Of a DNA stretch of 64,000 nucleotides, positions 44,867 to 53,664 are shown piece by piece; positions within the stretch are counted from its first letter, which is position 1; every line of letters begins with the position of its first letter. This stretch comes from Sphingomonas crocodyli (lineage in GTDB: Bacteria > Pseudomonadota > Alphaproteobacteria > Sphingomonadales > Sphingomonadaceae): contig NZ_SACN01000001.1 in the NCBI RefSeq assembly GCF_004005865.1, positions 806,001 to 870,000 of the forward strand, in the 5' to 3' direction. Below the pieces are notes generated by a model. It worked only from the letters and a program-made list of their open reading frames with translations. It ran no database searches and was not told the origin of the DNA. The translations under genes and the position numbers were made by a program.

Positions 44867-45679
44867 ATGGCGGGACGGCTGGACGGCAAAGTGGCGCTGA
44901 TCAACGGGGGCGGCGCCAAGAGCGAGGATTGGAGCAACGGCAAGGCCGCTGCGGTGCTGTTCGCCCGAGAGGGGGCGCGTGTCGTCATTTCCGACATCGA
45001 CCCGGATGCCGCCGCCACGACCGCCGCGATCATCGAAGCGGAAACGGGCACGCGCCCGCTGACGATCGCGGCGAATGTCGCGGTCGCCGCCGACATGGAG
45101 CGCGCGGTGGCCGAGACGATCGCCGCGCACGGGCGGATCGATGTGCTGCTCCACGTCGTCGGCATTGCCAGCCGGGGCGATCTGCTGACCGAGGCGGAGG
45201 CCGATTTCGATCGGGTGATGGACGTCAACATGAAGGGCGCGTGGCATGCATCGCGCGCGGCGATTCCCCCGATGCTGGCGCAGGGGCGGGGCGTGATCCT
45301 TACCGTATCATCGCACCACGGCAATGTCGCGACCGACCGGGGGCAGGCTTTCTCCTACGCGATGTCGAAGGCCGCGCTGAAGCAGATGACGCGCAAGATT
45401 GCGTGGGAATATGCGCCCAAGGGTATTCGCGCCAACGTGCTGACGATCGGGATGCTCGATACGCCGATGACGTATCGCAACATGGGCGAGCGCGGGGAGG
45501 CGTATCGCGCGGCGCGGCATGCGGCGTCGCCCACGGGGCGGCAGGGGACGGCGTGGGACAGCGCCTATGCCGCGCTGTATCTGGCCAGCGACGAGGCGGG
45601 CTATATCAACGGGCTCGATCTGGTGATCGACGGCGGGCTCACCGTCGGGGTGGTGCCGGTGTTCAGGGAAAACACCTAG
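44867..45679 (+). CDS. Short-chain dehydrogenase/reductase
   Basis: 270 residues, start after TAGGAGAGAG. The cofactor loop is atypical: NGGGAKSEDWSNGKA in place of TGxxxGIG, with an insertion. Then VVISDIDPDAA (acid residue, NAD preference), catalytic Ser in ILTVSSHHGNVA, and YxxxK in FSYAMSKAALKQM. The unusual glycine loop occurs in some SDRs of degradation pathways. Substrate unknown. It stands alone, divergent from the TrmH gene. Confidence 0.9.
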   Translation: MAGRLDGKVALINGGGAKSEDWSNGKAAAVLFAREGARVVISDIDPDAAATTAAIIEAETGTRPLTIAANVAVAADMERAVAETIAAHGRIDVLLHVVGIASRGDLLTEAEADFDRVMDVNMKGAWHASRAAIPPMLAQGRGVILTVSSHHGNVATDRGQAFSYAMSKAALKQMTRKIAWEYAPKGIRANVLTIGMLDTPMTYRNMGERGEAYRAARHAASPTGRQGTAWDSAYAALYLASDEAGYINGLDLVIDGGLTVGVVPVFRENT

Positions 45680-45769
45680 CGCCCTGCTGTCTTAACACAC
45701 CGCACTTGACCCGCGCGTCACCCCCTGCTCACATCGCTGCAATCAAGATATTTTCGCAAAGGGGTTTCC

Positions 45770-47629
45770 ATGAAGATCGCGATCCGCGCGGCGTCGTCCG
45801 CGTTGGCGCTTGCCGCCATTCTCGCGTCCGCCACGCCGGCACTGGCCAAGAAGAAGGATGAGGCCGCGCCGGCGAAGACCGCCGAAGCCGCGCCGACGGC
45901 GGCCGATGCCGACGCCTATGTCGCGTCGGTCGAAAAGGAATATGGCGATTTCTCGCTCTACGGCGCGCAGGTCGCGTGGATCAACGCGACCTATATCACC
46001 GACGATACCGATGCGGTCGCCGCGCGCGTGGGCGCCGAGGGCACCGAAATGGGCGTGCGCTTCGCCAAGGGCGCGGCGAAATATGACGGCGTCCAGGGGC
46101 TGAGCTACGACACCAAGCGCAAGCTCGACTTCCTCAAGCAGGGCCTCGTCCTGCCCGCGCCGTCGACGCCGGGTGCGGCCAAGGAACTGAACGACATCGC
46201 GACGCGCATCCAATCGATGTACGGCAAGGGCCGCGGCACGCTGAACGGCAAGGAGATCAACGGATCCGACATCGAGGCGGAGATGGGGACCAACCGGAAC
46301 CCCGCCCAGCTGAAGGAGATGTGGGTCAGCTGGCACGACAATGTCGGCGCGCCGATGCACGACGATTATGCCAAGATGGTCGCCATCGCGAACAAGGGCG
46401 CGGTCGAACTCGGCTACAAGGATGTCGGCGCGATGTGGCGCGCGGGTTACGACATGCCCGCCGACGATTTCGCGAAGATGATGGACAAATTGTGGCTGCA
46501 GGTGAAGCCGCTCTACGATCAGGTCCATTGCTACACCCGCGCCAAGCTCAACGCGAAATATGGCGATGCGGTACAGGCCAAGACCGGCCCGATCCGCGCC
46601 GACCTGCTCGGCAATATGTGGGCGCAGGAATGGGGCAATATCTACGACATCGTGGCACCCAAGGGCGCGGGCGACATCGGCTACGATATCGGCGATCTGC
46701 TGACCGCCAAGGGCTATGACCCGGTCAAGATGGTCAAGACGGGCGAGGGCTTCTATTCGTCGCTGGGCTTCGCGCCGCTGCCCGACACCTTCTGGAAGCG
46801 ATCGCAGATTGTAAAACCGCGCGACCGCGAGGTGATCTGCCACGCATCGGCGTGGGACCTCGACAATAAGGACGATCTGCGCATCAAGATGTGCACCAAG
46901 GTGAATTCGGACGACTTCGTCACGATCCACCACGAACTGGGCCACAATTATTATCAGCGCGCCTATAATAAGCAGCCTCTGCTCTACATGAACGGCGCGA
47001 ATGACGGTTTCCACGAAGCGATCGGCGATTTCGTCGCTTTGTCGATCACGCCCGAATATCTCGTTCAGATCGACCTGCTCGACAAGGCGAAGGTGCCGAG
47101 CGCGGACAAGGATATCGGCCTGCTGCTGCGCCAGGCGATGGACAAGGTGGCGTTCCTGCCGTTCGGCCTGCTGATGGACAAGTGGCGCTGGGGCGTGTTC
47201 TCCGGCGCGGTGCCGCCGCAATATTACAACAAGGCGTGGACCGACCTGCGCCTGCAATATCAGGGGATTACGCCGCCGGCCGAGCGCAGCGACACCGGCT
47301 TCGATCCGGGCGCCAAATATCATATCCCCGGCAACACGCCTTATGCGCGCTATTTCCTGGCGCGCATCCTGCAGTTCCAGTTCTACAAGGCGGCATGCGA
47401 TCAGGCGGGCTGGAAGGGGCCGCTGCACCGCTGTTCCTTCTACGGCGACAAGCAGGTCGGCGAGAAGCTGAACGCCATGCTGGAAATGGGCGCATCCAAG
47501 CCCTGGCCCGACGCGCTGGAGGCCTTCACCGGCACCCGCGAAATGGATGGATCGGCGATGATCGCCTATTTCCAGCCGCTGATGACGTGGCTGCAAGAAC
47601 AGAACAAAGGCCAACAGTGCGGATGGTGA
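45770..47629 (+). CDS. M2-family peptidyl-dipeptidase (ACE-like) exported metallopeptidase
   Basis: 619 residues. Signal peptide ends near SATPALAKKK. The zinc site is HHELGHNYYQ (HExxH) with the third ligand Glu in NDGFHEAIGD, 24 residues on. The M2 layout is complete, including GNMWAQEW, RDREVICHASAWDL and AVPPQYYNKAW. This is the bacterial counterpart of angiotensin-converting enzyme and removes C-terminal dipeptides, presumably in the periplasm. It is followed by a strong terminator at 47678-47720. Confidence 0.95.
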   Translation: MKIAIRAASSALALAAILASATPALAKKKDEAAPAKTAEAAPTAADADAYVASVEKEYGDFSLYGAQVAWINATYITDDTDAVAARVGAEGTEMGVRFAKGAAKYDGVQGLSYDTKRKLDFLKQGLVLPAPSTPGAAKELNDIATRIQSMYGKGRGTLNGKEINGSDIEAEMGTNRNPAQLKEMWVSWHDNVGAPMHDDYAKMVAIANKGAVELGYKDVGAMWRAGYDMPADDFAKMMDKLWLQVKPLYDQVHCYTRAKLNAKYGDAVQAKTGPIRADLLGNMWAQEWGNIYDIVAPKGAGDIGYDIGDLLTAKGYDPVKMVKTGEGFYSSLGFAPLPDTFWKRSQIVKPRDREVICHASAWDLDNKDDLRIKMCTKVNSDDFVTIHHELGHNYYQRAYNKQPLLYMNGANDGFHEAIGDFVALSITPEYLVQIDLLDKAKVPSADKDIGLLLRQAMDKVAFLPFGLLMDKWRWGVFSGAVPPQYYNKAWTDLRLQYQGITPPAERSDTGFDPGAKYHIPGNTPYARYFLARILQFQFYKAACDQAGWKGPLHRCSFYGDKQVGEKLNAMLEMGASKPWPDALEAFTGTREMDGSAMIAYFQPLMTWLQEQNKGQQCGW

Positions 47630-47677
47630 ATCCAATTCGGTTCGATTGAATCGAGTCGAAATTGTAAACTGATCGAA

Positions 47678-47720
47678 CGACAAGTCTGTGCGGCTTTGGC
47701 ACAGACTTGTCGGCTTTCTT
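47678..47720 (+). terminator. Rho-independent terminator after the M2 peptidase gene
   Basis: A perfect 14-bp stem (CGACAAGTCTGTGC, 47678-47691, with 47699-47712) around GGCTTTG is followed by GCTTTCTTT. It lies about 50 nt after the peptidase stop and precedes the diguanylate cyclase gene. Confidence 0.8.
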
Positions 47721-47894
47721 TACATCCGGAACGGAAGCGGATCGAACCTTTGCACTAAAGGCGTCGATTCGATCCCAATTGGCCTTGCTTTTTTGTTTGG
47801 ACATCGGCAGGGCGGCGCGCATTCTAATAAAGTTGCGCCGAAACGGGCGGGGGAGCCGGACGAGCAGGACGTCCGGCAGCGGTCGAAGGGTGGC

Positions 47895-49097
47895 ATGAAC
47901 GCGGCACAAATCAATGTCGTGAACCTGCAATTCATTGCAGTGGTTCTGGCGGCGATACTTACGGTAGCTTGGCGCAACTTTGCGCGTCCGCAACATGCGG
48001 CCGTATGGGCGTGCGCCTATGGGGTCGCCTTCGTCGCGTGGTTCGTCAACTTCGTGATGCTGACCTTTTTCACGGCCAATCCCTATTTCTTCACCGCGAT
48101 CGCGATCCTGACCTGCACGTCGAACGCGCTGATCGCGGTCGGCTATTTGCAGCGCGCGGGGAATGAGCGCGCGTGGGTGCCGATCTATGCCGGGCTGACG
48201 CTGGCGACGGCGGCTTTGGTGGCGTTCGCGGTCGTCTATCCGCATCGCGGGCTGCGCGACGCGACGTGGCTGTGCTTCAGCGGGGTGATGCTGGCGGTCA
48301 GCGCGGCGAATGTGACGAGCAGCATCCGCACCGCGACGACGCCCGAGCGCGCGACCGTGGTGATGCTGGTGCTGTTTGCCGCGCTCGATTTCGTGGTGGC
48401 GGGCATGGGCCTGCGCCAGGGCGTCGACGGCGGCGGCGGCGATCTGGCGGCGTTCCGGCTCACGTTGATCCTTCTCTATCCGCCTGCCTTCGTCGGCGTG
48501 GGGCTGGCGACCGTGTTCCTCGTCGCCGCCGATCTGGCGGAACGGATGCGTTCGCTGGCGGTGTCCGACCTGCTGACCGGCATCTTCAACCGGCGCGGGT
48601 TCGAGGAAGCGGCTGAGCGCGCGATCCGCAACGCGCAGCGCCAGCGCCAGCCGCTCGCGCTCGTCGTCACCGACATCGATCGGTTCAAGGCGGTCAACGA
48701 TCGCTACGGCCACAATGCCGGCGACCGCGCGATCAAGCATTTCGCGACCCGCATGGAGCGGATGGTCCGCCGCGGCGACCTTGTCGGCCGCGTGGGCGGC
48801 GAGGAGTTCGCGCTGCTGCTGATCAACACCAATGCCAGCGACGCGCTCGACGTCGTCGAACGCATCCGCCGCGACGTATCGGCGATGCCGGTCGCAGGGC
48901 CGGAGGGGATCGCGCTGACCGCGAGCTTCGGCGTCACCGGGCTGCGCCCGGGGGACACCTCGCTGGCCAGCATGTTCGCCCGCGCCGATCGTGCGCTCTA
49001 TCGATCGAAGGTGGAGGGACGCGACCGCGTGACCTGCGCCGAGGTGATGGAAGAAGCCGCCGGCGGCGCGAAGGCGCTTACCGGCGACATCGCCTAA
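47895..49097 (+). CDS. Membrane-bound diguanylate cyclase (GGDEF)
   Basis: 400 residues from the ATG at 47895. About six membrane segments fill the first ~210 residues. The C-terminal GGDEF domain begins LAVSDLLTGIFNRRGFEEAA, has DIDRFKAVNDRYGHNAGD and the catalytic GGEEF in RVGGEEFALLL. The inhibitory RxxD site is present five residues before it (RRGDLVGRV). It should make cyclic di-GMP and be subject to product inhibition. What the membrane part senses is unknown. Confidence 0.93.
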   Translation: MNAAQINVVNLQFIAVVLAAILTVAWRNFARPQHAAVWACAYGVAFVAWFVNFVMLTFFTANPYFFTAIAILTCTSNALIAVGYLQRAGNERAWVPIYAGLTLATAALVAFAVVYPHRGLRDATWLCFSGVMLAVSAANVTSSIRTATTPERATVVMLVLFAALDFVVAGMGLRQGVDGGGGDLAAFRLTLILLYPPAFVGVGLATVFLVAADLAERMRSLAVSDLLTGIFNRRGFEEAAERAIRNAQRQRQPLALVVTDIDRFKAVNDRYGHNAGDRAIKHFATRMERMVRRGDLVGRVGGEEFALLLINTNASDALDVVERIRRDVSAMPVAGPEGIALTASFGVTGLRPGDTSLASMFARADRALYRSKVEGRDRVTCAEVMEEAAGGAKALTGDIA

Positions 49098-49104
49098 CTT
49101 TTCC

Positions 49105-49185
49105 GTCATCCCGGCGGAGGCCGGGATCTCAGGCGTCTCTAGTTCCGCGCATCTCTCCTGAGATCCCGGCCTCCGCCGGGATGAC
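49105..49185. repeat. 29-bp perfect inverted repeat between convergent genes
   Basis: Arms 49105-49133 and 49157-49185 (outer sequence GTCATCCCGGCGGAGGCCGG) are exact inverses with a 23-nt spacer. It fills the gap between the stops of the cyclase and AMP nucleosidase genes and could act as a two-way transcription barrier. Same family as the elements at 39437 and 58526. Confidence 0.85.
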
Positions 49186-49187
49186 GA

Positions 49188-50636
49188 TCAACGGAACGGC
49201 GGTTCGTTGAACGCGCGCAGCTTGCGGCTGTGGAGGCGGGCGCCTTCGCCGCGGAGCTGATCGACTGCGGCGATGCCGATCTGGAGATGCTCGGCGATCG
49301 CGCGCTCGTAGAAGCGGTTGGCCTGTCCGGGCAGCTTGATCTCGCCGTGGATCGGTTTGTCCGACACGCACAGCAACGTGCCGTAGGGGACACGGAAGCG
49401 ATAGCCCTGGGCCGCGAGCGTGGCGGACTCCATGTCGATCGCGACCGCGCGGCTCTGGCTGAAGCGCAGCGCGGAGGCGGTGTAGCGCAGTTCCCAGTTG
49501 CGATCGTCCGACGTGACGACGGTGCCGGTGCGCATGCGCAGCTTCAACTGCTCCATGCTTTCGCCCGACACGATCTCCGCCGCGTGGGTCAGCGCGTTCT
49601 GCACCTCGGCGATCGCGGGGATCGGGATTTCGGGGGGCAGGACGGCATCGAGGACGTGATCGTCGCGCAGATAAGCATGGGCGAGCACATAGTCGCCGAT
49701 CCGCTGGCTGGGGCGCAGGCCGCCGCAATGGCCGATCATCAGCCACGCCGCCGGGCGCATCACCGCCAGATGATCGGTGATCGTCTTCGCGTTGGACGGG
49801 CCGACGCCGATGTTCACCAGCGTGATGCCCGAATGATCGTCCGCCATCAGGTGATAGGCCGGCATCTGATGCTTGCGCCACGCGCTGTCGGCGATCACGC
49901 GGTGCGGATCGGGATCGCCGGGGCGGATTTCGACCCCGCCCGCGCCCGACAGCATCGTGTAGCGATTATCCTCGTTCAGCTGATCGATCGCCCAGCTGAC
50001 GAATTCGTCGACATAGCGATGATAGTTGGTGAACAGGATATAGTTCTGCGTGTGGCCCGCGGGCGTGCCCGTATAGTGGCGCAGGCGCGCGAGGCTGAAA
50101 TCGACGCGCTGCGCATCGAACAGGGCGAGCGGGCGCGGTGTATCGGGATCCTGCAGCCACAGGCCGTCGGCGAGTTCGTCGCCGATCGCGGCAAGCTCGG
50201 TCGACGGGAAGATGCGCGCAAGCTCGGTTGGCGCGGCGCCGGTCAGATCGAGATCGTCGCCCGCGTCGAGCACGAAGTTATAGGGAATCTCGTGGGCGCT
50301 GGGGCCGACCGTCACCTCGACGCCGAAATCGTCGATCAGCATGTCGATCTGGCTGGCCAGATAGTCGCCGAACAAAGCGGGCTGCGTGACGCTGATCGCA
50401 TAATCACCCGCGGTCGACAGCCGGCCATAAGCGCGGCCGAGCGGGCCGGGATCGTGCAGGCCATCATAGCTGATGCGGATTTCGGGATAGGTGAAGGCGC
50501 CGCTGGCGCGCGCTTCGGGATCGGGGCGCTGGCCTTCACGAATGTAGAGGGTGAGGGCCGCGCGCAGCCGCGAAACCGACTGCCGGTAGAGGTCGTCGAG
50601 CTGGGCGACGATGTGGGTAGCTTTATCTGATGCCAT
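49188..50636 (-). CDS. amn: AMP nucleosidase
   Basis: 482 residues from the ATG at 50636, behind CAGGAG. It has the two-part plan of bacterial Amn: an N-terminal domain (FTYPEIRISYDG, GRLSTAGDYAISVT, HEIPYNFVLD) and a C-terminal phosphorylase-like domain (GVGPSNAKTITDHLAVMRPA, MIGHCGGLR, RIGDYVLAHAYLRDDHVLD, DMESATLAAQGYRFRVPYG). It hydrolyses AMP to adenine and ribose 5-phosphate. Length and motifs are those of the full-length enzyme. Confidence 0.95.
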   Translation of the reverse strand: MASDKATHIVAQLDDLYRQSVSRLRAALTLYIREGQRPDPEARASGAFTYPEIRISYDGLHDPGPLGRAYGRLSTAGDYAISVTQPALFGDYLASQIDMLIDDFGVEVTVGPSAHEIPYNFVLDAGDDLDLTGAAPTELARIFPSTELAAIGDELADGLWLQDPDTPRPLALFDAQRVDFSLARLRHYTGTPAGHTQNYILFTNYHRYVDEFVSWAIDQLNEDNRYTMLSGAGGVEIRPGDPDPHRVIADSAWRKHQMPAYHLMADDHSGITLVNIGVGPSNAKTITDHLAVMRPAAWLMIGHCGGLRPSQRIGDYVLAHAYLRDDHVLDAVLPPEIPIPAIAEVQNALTHAAEIVSGESMEQLKLRMRTGTVVTSDDRNWELRYTASALRFSQSRAVAIDMESATLAAQGYRFRVPYGTLLCVSDKPIHGEIKLPGQANRFYERAIAEHLQIGIAAVDQLRGEGARLHSRKLRAFNEPPFR

Positions 50637-50822
50637 CAAAACTCCTGTTCTGCTTTTGCGCCGAGGGGTTCGGATCGACCTGCGGTCGCCGGCTTGCCGA
50701 ACTCCTCTGACGGATTATCGCGACGATTTGCGGAACACGCGCATCGTCGTGAGAATTTTCCTTACACGAAAATATGGCGCGCGTCAGCCCGTCGATCAAT
50801 CCTCCCCCGGACGGGGGCGGCA

Positions 50823-51788
50823 TCACACCCGGTCGCGGAAGCGGATCAGCGGACCCGCAAGGAAGGGGAGGGCGCGGATCAGGACCATCGCGATCCGCCA
50901 GCGCGCGCTGCGTTCGTGGACGGCGGCGCTGCGGAGCATCGAGACGCCCTCCACCGTCGCGCCTTCGCGGATGCGGCCCAGCCCTTCTTCGGCAGCGATC
51001 GCCTGTTCGGTCTGGCGGCACATAATGCGCGCATCGCCCGCCTCGGGCCGGGCGCCCAGCCGTTCGGCGGCGCGCGAATAGACGGTCAGCGCCGATTTGA
51101 GCATCACCGGCACGTTGCTGGACATCTGCCCCGGACGGCGGCGGTAGCGGGCCAGCGCTTCTGGCACATAGCCGACCTCCCAGCCGGCCTCCGCCAGGCG
51201 CAGCCACAGGTCGAGATCCTCGGCCGATTTGAGCGTGGGATCGAAGCCGCCGACCGCCAGCACCGCATCGCGCCGCATGATCGCGCAGATGAAGACGTTG
51301 AACTCGCGCCGGATCAGCCGGCCCAGATTGACCGGCGGCTTTTGCGGCACATAGGCGGAGAAGCGTTCGCCGACCCGATCCTCCCCGAAATAGGTCGCGT
51401 CGCAGCTGACGAGGCCGCGCTTGGCCGATGCCTCGATCGCCGCGATCATCCGCGCGACATAATGCGGCATATAGGTGTCGTCGCCGTCGAGCAGCGAGAT
51501 CAAAGGCGCGCGCGCCTCCGCAATAGCGCGATTGCGCGCAGTGGGCAGTCCGCCATTGTCGGTCTGGATCAGGCGGATGCGCGGATCGCCCGAAAAGGGT
51601 TCGAAATATTCAGCCACGCGGGCATCGCCATCGTCGATGACGATCGCCTCCCAATCGTCACGCGTTTGCGCGCGCAGCGAATTGAGCGCGTCGGCGAGCA
51701 TCGTCGTCACGCCATAGGCCGGGACGATGACCGACAGTGCAGGCGTCCCCGCAGCGGCCTCCCCGGCGTCCGATATTTGCGTCCCCAT
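50823..51788 (-). CDS. Family 2 glycosyltransferase
   Basis: 321 residues. GT-A fold: LSVIVPAYGVTTMLADALNS, VIDDGDA, NGGLPTARNRAIAEA, and the metal-binding DxD in SLLDGDDTYMP. The late part has FDPTLKSAEDLDLWLRLAEAG, the family ED acceptor motif. The C-terminal 100 residues are helical. It adds a sugar to an unknown acceptor, probably in envelope glycan synthesis. Only 25 nt separate its start from that of yqgE on the other strand. Confidence 0.92.
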   Translation of the reverse strand: MGTQISDAGEAAAGTPALSVIVPAYGVTTMLADALNSLRAQTRDDWEAIVIDDGDARVAEYFEPFSGDPRIRLIQTDNGGLPTARNRAIAEARAPLISLLDGDDTYMPHYVARMIAAIEASAKRGLVSCDATYFGEDRVGERFSAYVPQKPPVNLGRLIRREFNVFICAIMRRDAVLAVGGFDPTLKSAEDLDLWLRLAEAGWEVGYVPEALARYRRRPGQMSSNVPVMLKSALTVYSRAAERLGARPEAGDARIMCRQTEQAIAAEEGLGRIREGATVEGVSMLRSAAVHERSARWRIAMVLIRALPFLAGPLIRFRDRV

Positions 51789-51813
51789 TGGACCTATCTA
51801 TAAAATCGACATC

Positions 51814-52374
51814 ATGGATGCGCCAGCCTCTCTCGCGGGCCAATATCTGCTGGCTCTGCCCGGCATCGGCGATCCGCGCTTCGAACGCGCGGTGATCGCG
51901 ATGTGCGCCCACGATACTGACGGGGCCTTGGGAATCGGGGTCGGACGGCTGATTCAGGGCATCACGCTGCACGGTCTGCTGGAGCAGGTGGACATCGAAC
52001 CGGGCGTGGCGCCCGATGCGATGATCCATGTCGGCGGGCCGGTAGAGCCGCAGCGCGGCTTCGTGCTGCACTCGATGGACTGGGATGGCGGCGACACGAT
52101 TCGCGTCGCCGATCGATGGGGCCTGACCTCCACGCTCGACGTGCTGCGCGCGATTTCGGAAGGGACCGGCCCGGACCAGTGGCTCGTCGCGCTCGGCTAT
52201 GCCGGATGGGGCGAAGGGCAGCTCGATGGCGAGATGCGGCGGCACGGCTGGCTCGCGACTCGGGGTGACGATTCGATCCTGTTCGGCTGCTCACCGGGCG
52301 ATCGATGGGAGGCGGCGATGCGATCGACCGGTATCGATCCGAGCCTGCTGGCGGCGACAAGCGGCCGGGCGTGA
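51814..52374 (+). CDS. YqgE/AlgH-family protein
   Basis: 186 residues from the ATG at 51814; the frame is open further left but overlaps the divergent gene. The family pattern is clear: GQYLLALPGIGDPRFERAVI, HDTDGALGIGVGRL, GGPVEPQRGFVLHS and VALGYAGWGEGQLDGEM. Widespread in proteobacteria, implicated in gene regulation in some, but without a settled biochemical activity. No neighbour explains it. Confidence 0.93.
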   Translation: MDAPASLAGQYLLALPGIGDPRFERAVIAMCAHDTDGALGIGVGRLIQGITLHGLLEQVDIEPGVAPDAMIHVGGPVEPQRGFVLHSMDWDGGDTIRVADRWGLTSTLDVLRAISEGTGPDQWLVALGYAGWGEGQLDGEMRRHGWLATRGDDSILFGCSPGDRWEAAMRSTGIDPSLLAATSGRA

Positions 52375-52532
52375 CCTGGTGAACATCCAGGCTGTGCACT
52401 AGGCGACAAACCAACACGAAAACAAACGCTTCGTCGCAATTTCACCGTTACAGGCAGGACGCCATTAACCGTTGTAAACGATCGTTTGCATCGGGCGCGC
52501 CGCGTGGTGGGCCGAGTGGCGGGGGTTTGTAC

Positions 52533-53054
52533 ATGCGTAAAGTTGTAGGCGCGGCCGTTGCGGTCGCGATGCTGGCGGGTGCGCCAGCCGGGGCGGCATG
52601 CTGGTCGCCGGAGCAGACGGCCGCGGCGCGGATCCGCGATCTGCAAAGCCAGCTGATGGTCAGCACGCTGAAATGCCAGGTGATCCACGTCGATCTGACG
52701 AAGGAATATAACGCTTTCGTCGGCGGCAATCGCACCGTGATCGGCACGATCAACACACGGTTGAAGACCTTCTTCATCCGCGGCGAAGGGCCGGTGGGCG
52801 GGCAGAGCGCCTATGATCGCTTCACCACCTCGCTCGCCAACGCTTATGGCGCGTCGAAGACAAACAGCACGACCTGCGAGGAAGCCCGTGCGCTGGCGAC
52901 CGAGGCGGCGATGATGGCCAATTCGGAAGAAGGGCTGCTGCTGCTCGCCGACCGCGCCGGCATCGCGCCGCGTCTGCCCGGTGGGCGATGCGAGACGATG
53001 GCGTCGGCGGGGGCATCGGCGGGCACGTCGGCCGTGGTGACGGCGGCGAAGTAA
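52533..53054 (+). CDS. Exported protein of unknown function
   Basis: 173 residues from the ATG at 52533 behind a G5 run. Signal peptide ends at GAPAGAACW. The mature protein has Cys in CWSPEQ, LKCQVIHVDL, TTCEEARAL and GGRCETM, which could form two disulfides. The middle (YNAFVGGNRTVIGTINTRL) is helical and contains no known catalytic motif. Probably periplasmic. I do not recognise the family. Confidence 0.8.
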   Translation: MRKVVGAAVAVAMLAGAPAGAACWSPEQTAAARIRDLQSQLMVSTLKCQVIHVDLTKEYNAFVGGNRTVIGTINTRLKTFFIRGEGPVGGQSAYDRFTTSLANAYGASKTNSTTCEEARALATEAAMMANSEEGLLLLADRAGIAPRLPGGRCETMASAGASAGTSAVVTAAK

Positions 53055-53058
53055 GGCG

Positions 53059-53658
53059 TCAGCGCGCCTTTTGCGGGTAGAAGGTCTCGCCGCGCGCGAG
53101 CATCTCGACGAAGGTCGCGATCTTCTTGCGGCGCCCCGCCTCGGTCTTCACATTGTGGATGCGGAAGGCGAGGGCGAAGCGGTTCTTCTCGGTCAGTCGG
53201 CCCAGCATGTCGCGGGCGGCGGGATCGGCGTCGATCGCGGCCTGAAGGTCTGGCGGGATCACGAAGTCCTTGCCGCTGCCATAGGCCTTGTCCCAGCGGC
53301 CGTCGGCCTTGGCGGCTTCGACTTCGCGCAGGCCATGTTCGGTCATCCGCCCTTCGGCGATCAGGCGCGCGACATTATCGACGTTGATCTGGCTCCAGAT
53401 GCTCTTGCGGGTGCGCGGAGTGTAACGCTGGAGATAGCTGGTCGCGTCGAAGCTTTTGCGGATCGCGTCGATCCAGCCCCAGCACAGGACGACGTCGATC
53501 GCCTCCTTCGGCGTGATCGACGGGCGGCCCGAGGCGACCTTGTGGATCTTGATCCACAGTTCGTCCTCGCTGCCATGATGCCCGGCGAGCCAATCGTAGA
53601 AGGACTGCGCGTCGGCGAACTCGCGAACCTTGTCGGGGTTTACGACGAACGCCGGCAC
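53059..53658 (-). CDS. YdeI/OmpD-associated-like protein
   Basis: 199 residues starting at GTG (53658), which lies 6 nt after the stop of the glutamate dehydrogenase gene and uses TAGGGGA as its site. The pattern (FYDWLAGHHGSEDELWIKIH, KEAIDVVLCWGWIDAIRKSF, YLQRYTPRTRKSIWSQINVD) is that of the YdeI family, some members of which affect peptide resistance or porin-related traits. The C-terminal RRKKIATFVEMLARGE is typical. Translational coupling to NAD-glutamate dehydrogenase is the notable context. Confidence 0.9.
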   Translation of the reverse strand: MPAFVVNPDKVREFADAQSFYDWLAGHHGSEDELWIKIHKVASGRPSITPKEAIDVVLCWGWIDAIRKSFDATSYLQRYTPRTRKSIWSQINVDNVARLIAEGRMTEHGLREVEAAKADGRWDKAYGSGKDFVIPPDLQAAIDADPAARDMLGRLTEKNRFALAFRIHNVKTEAGRRKKIATFVEMLARGETFYPQKAR

Positions 53659-53664
53659 GATCCC

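Noticed and set aside
45743..47683. 646-codon leftward frame opposite the M2 peptidase
   Set aside because: The peptidase has its full zinc site and signal peptide; the opposite frame contains no recognisable domain.
50800..50822. Sequence CCTCCCCCGGACGGGGGCGG resembling one arm of the cruciform repeats
   Set aside because: No matching second arm lies nearby, so it is at most a remnant.
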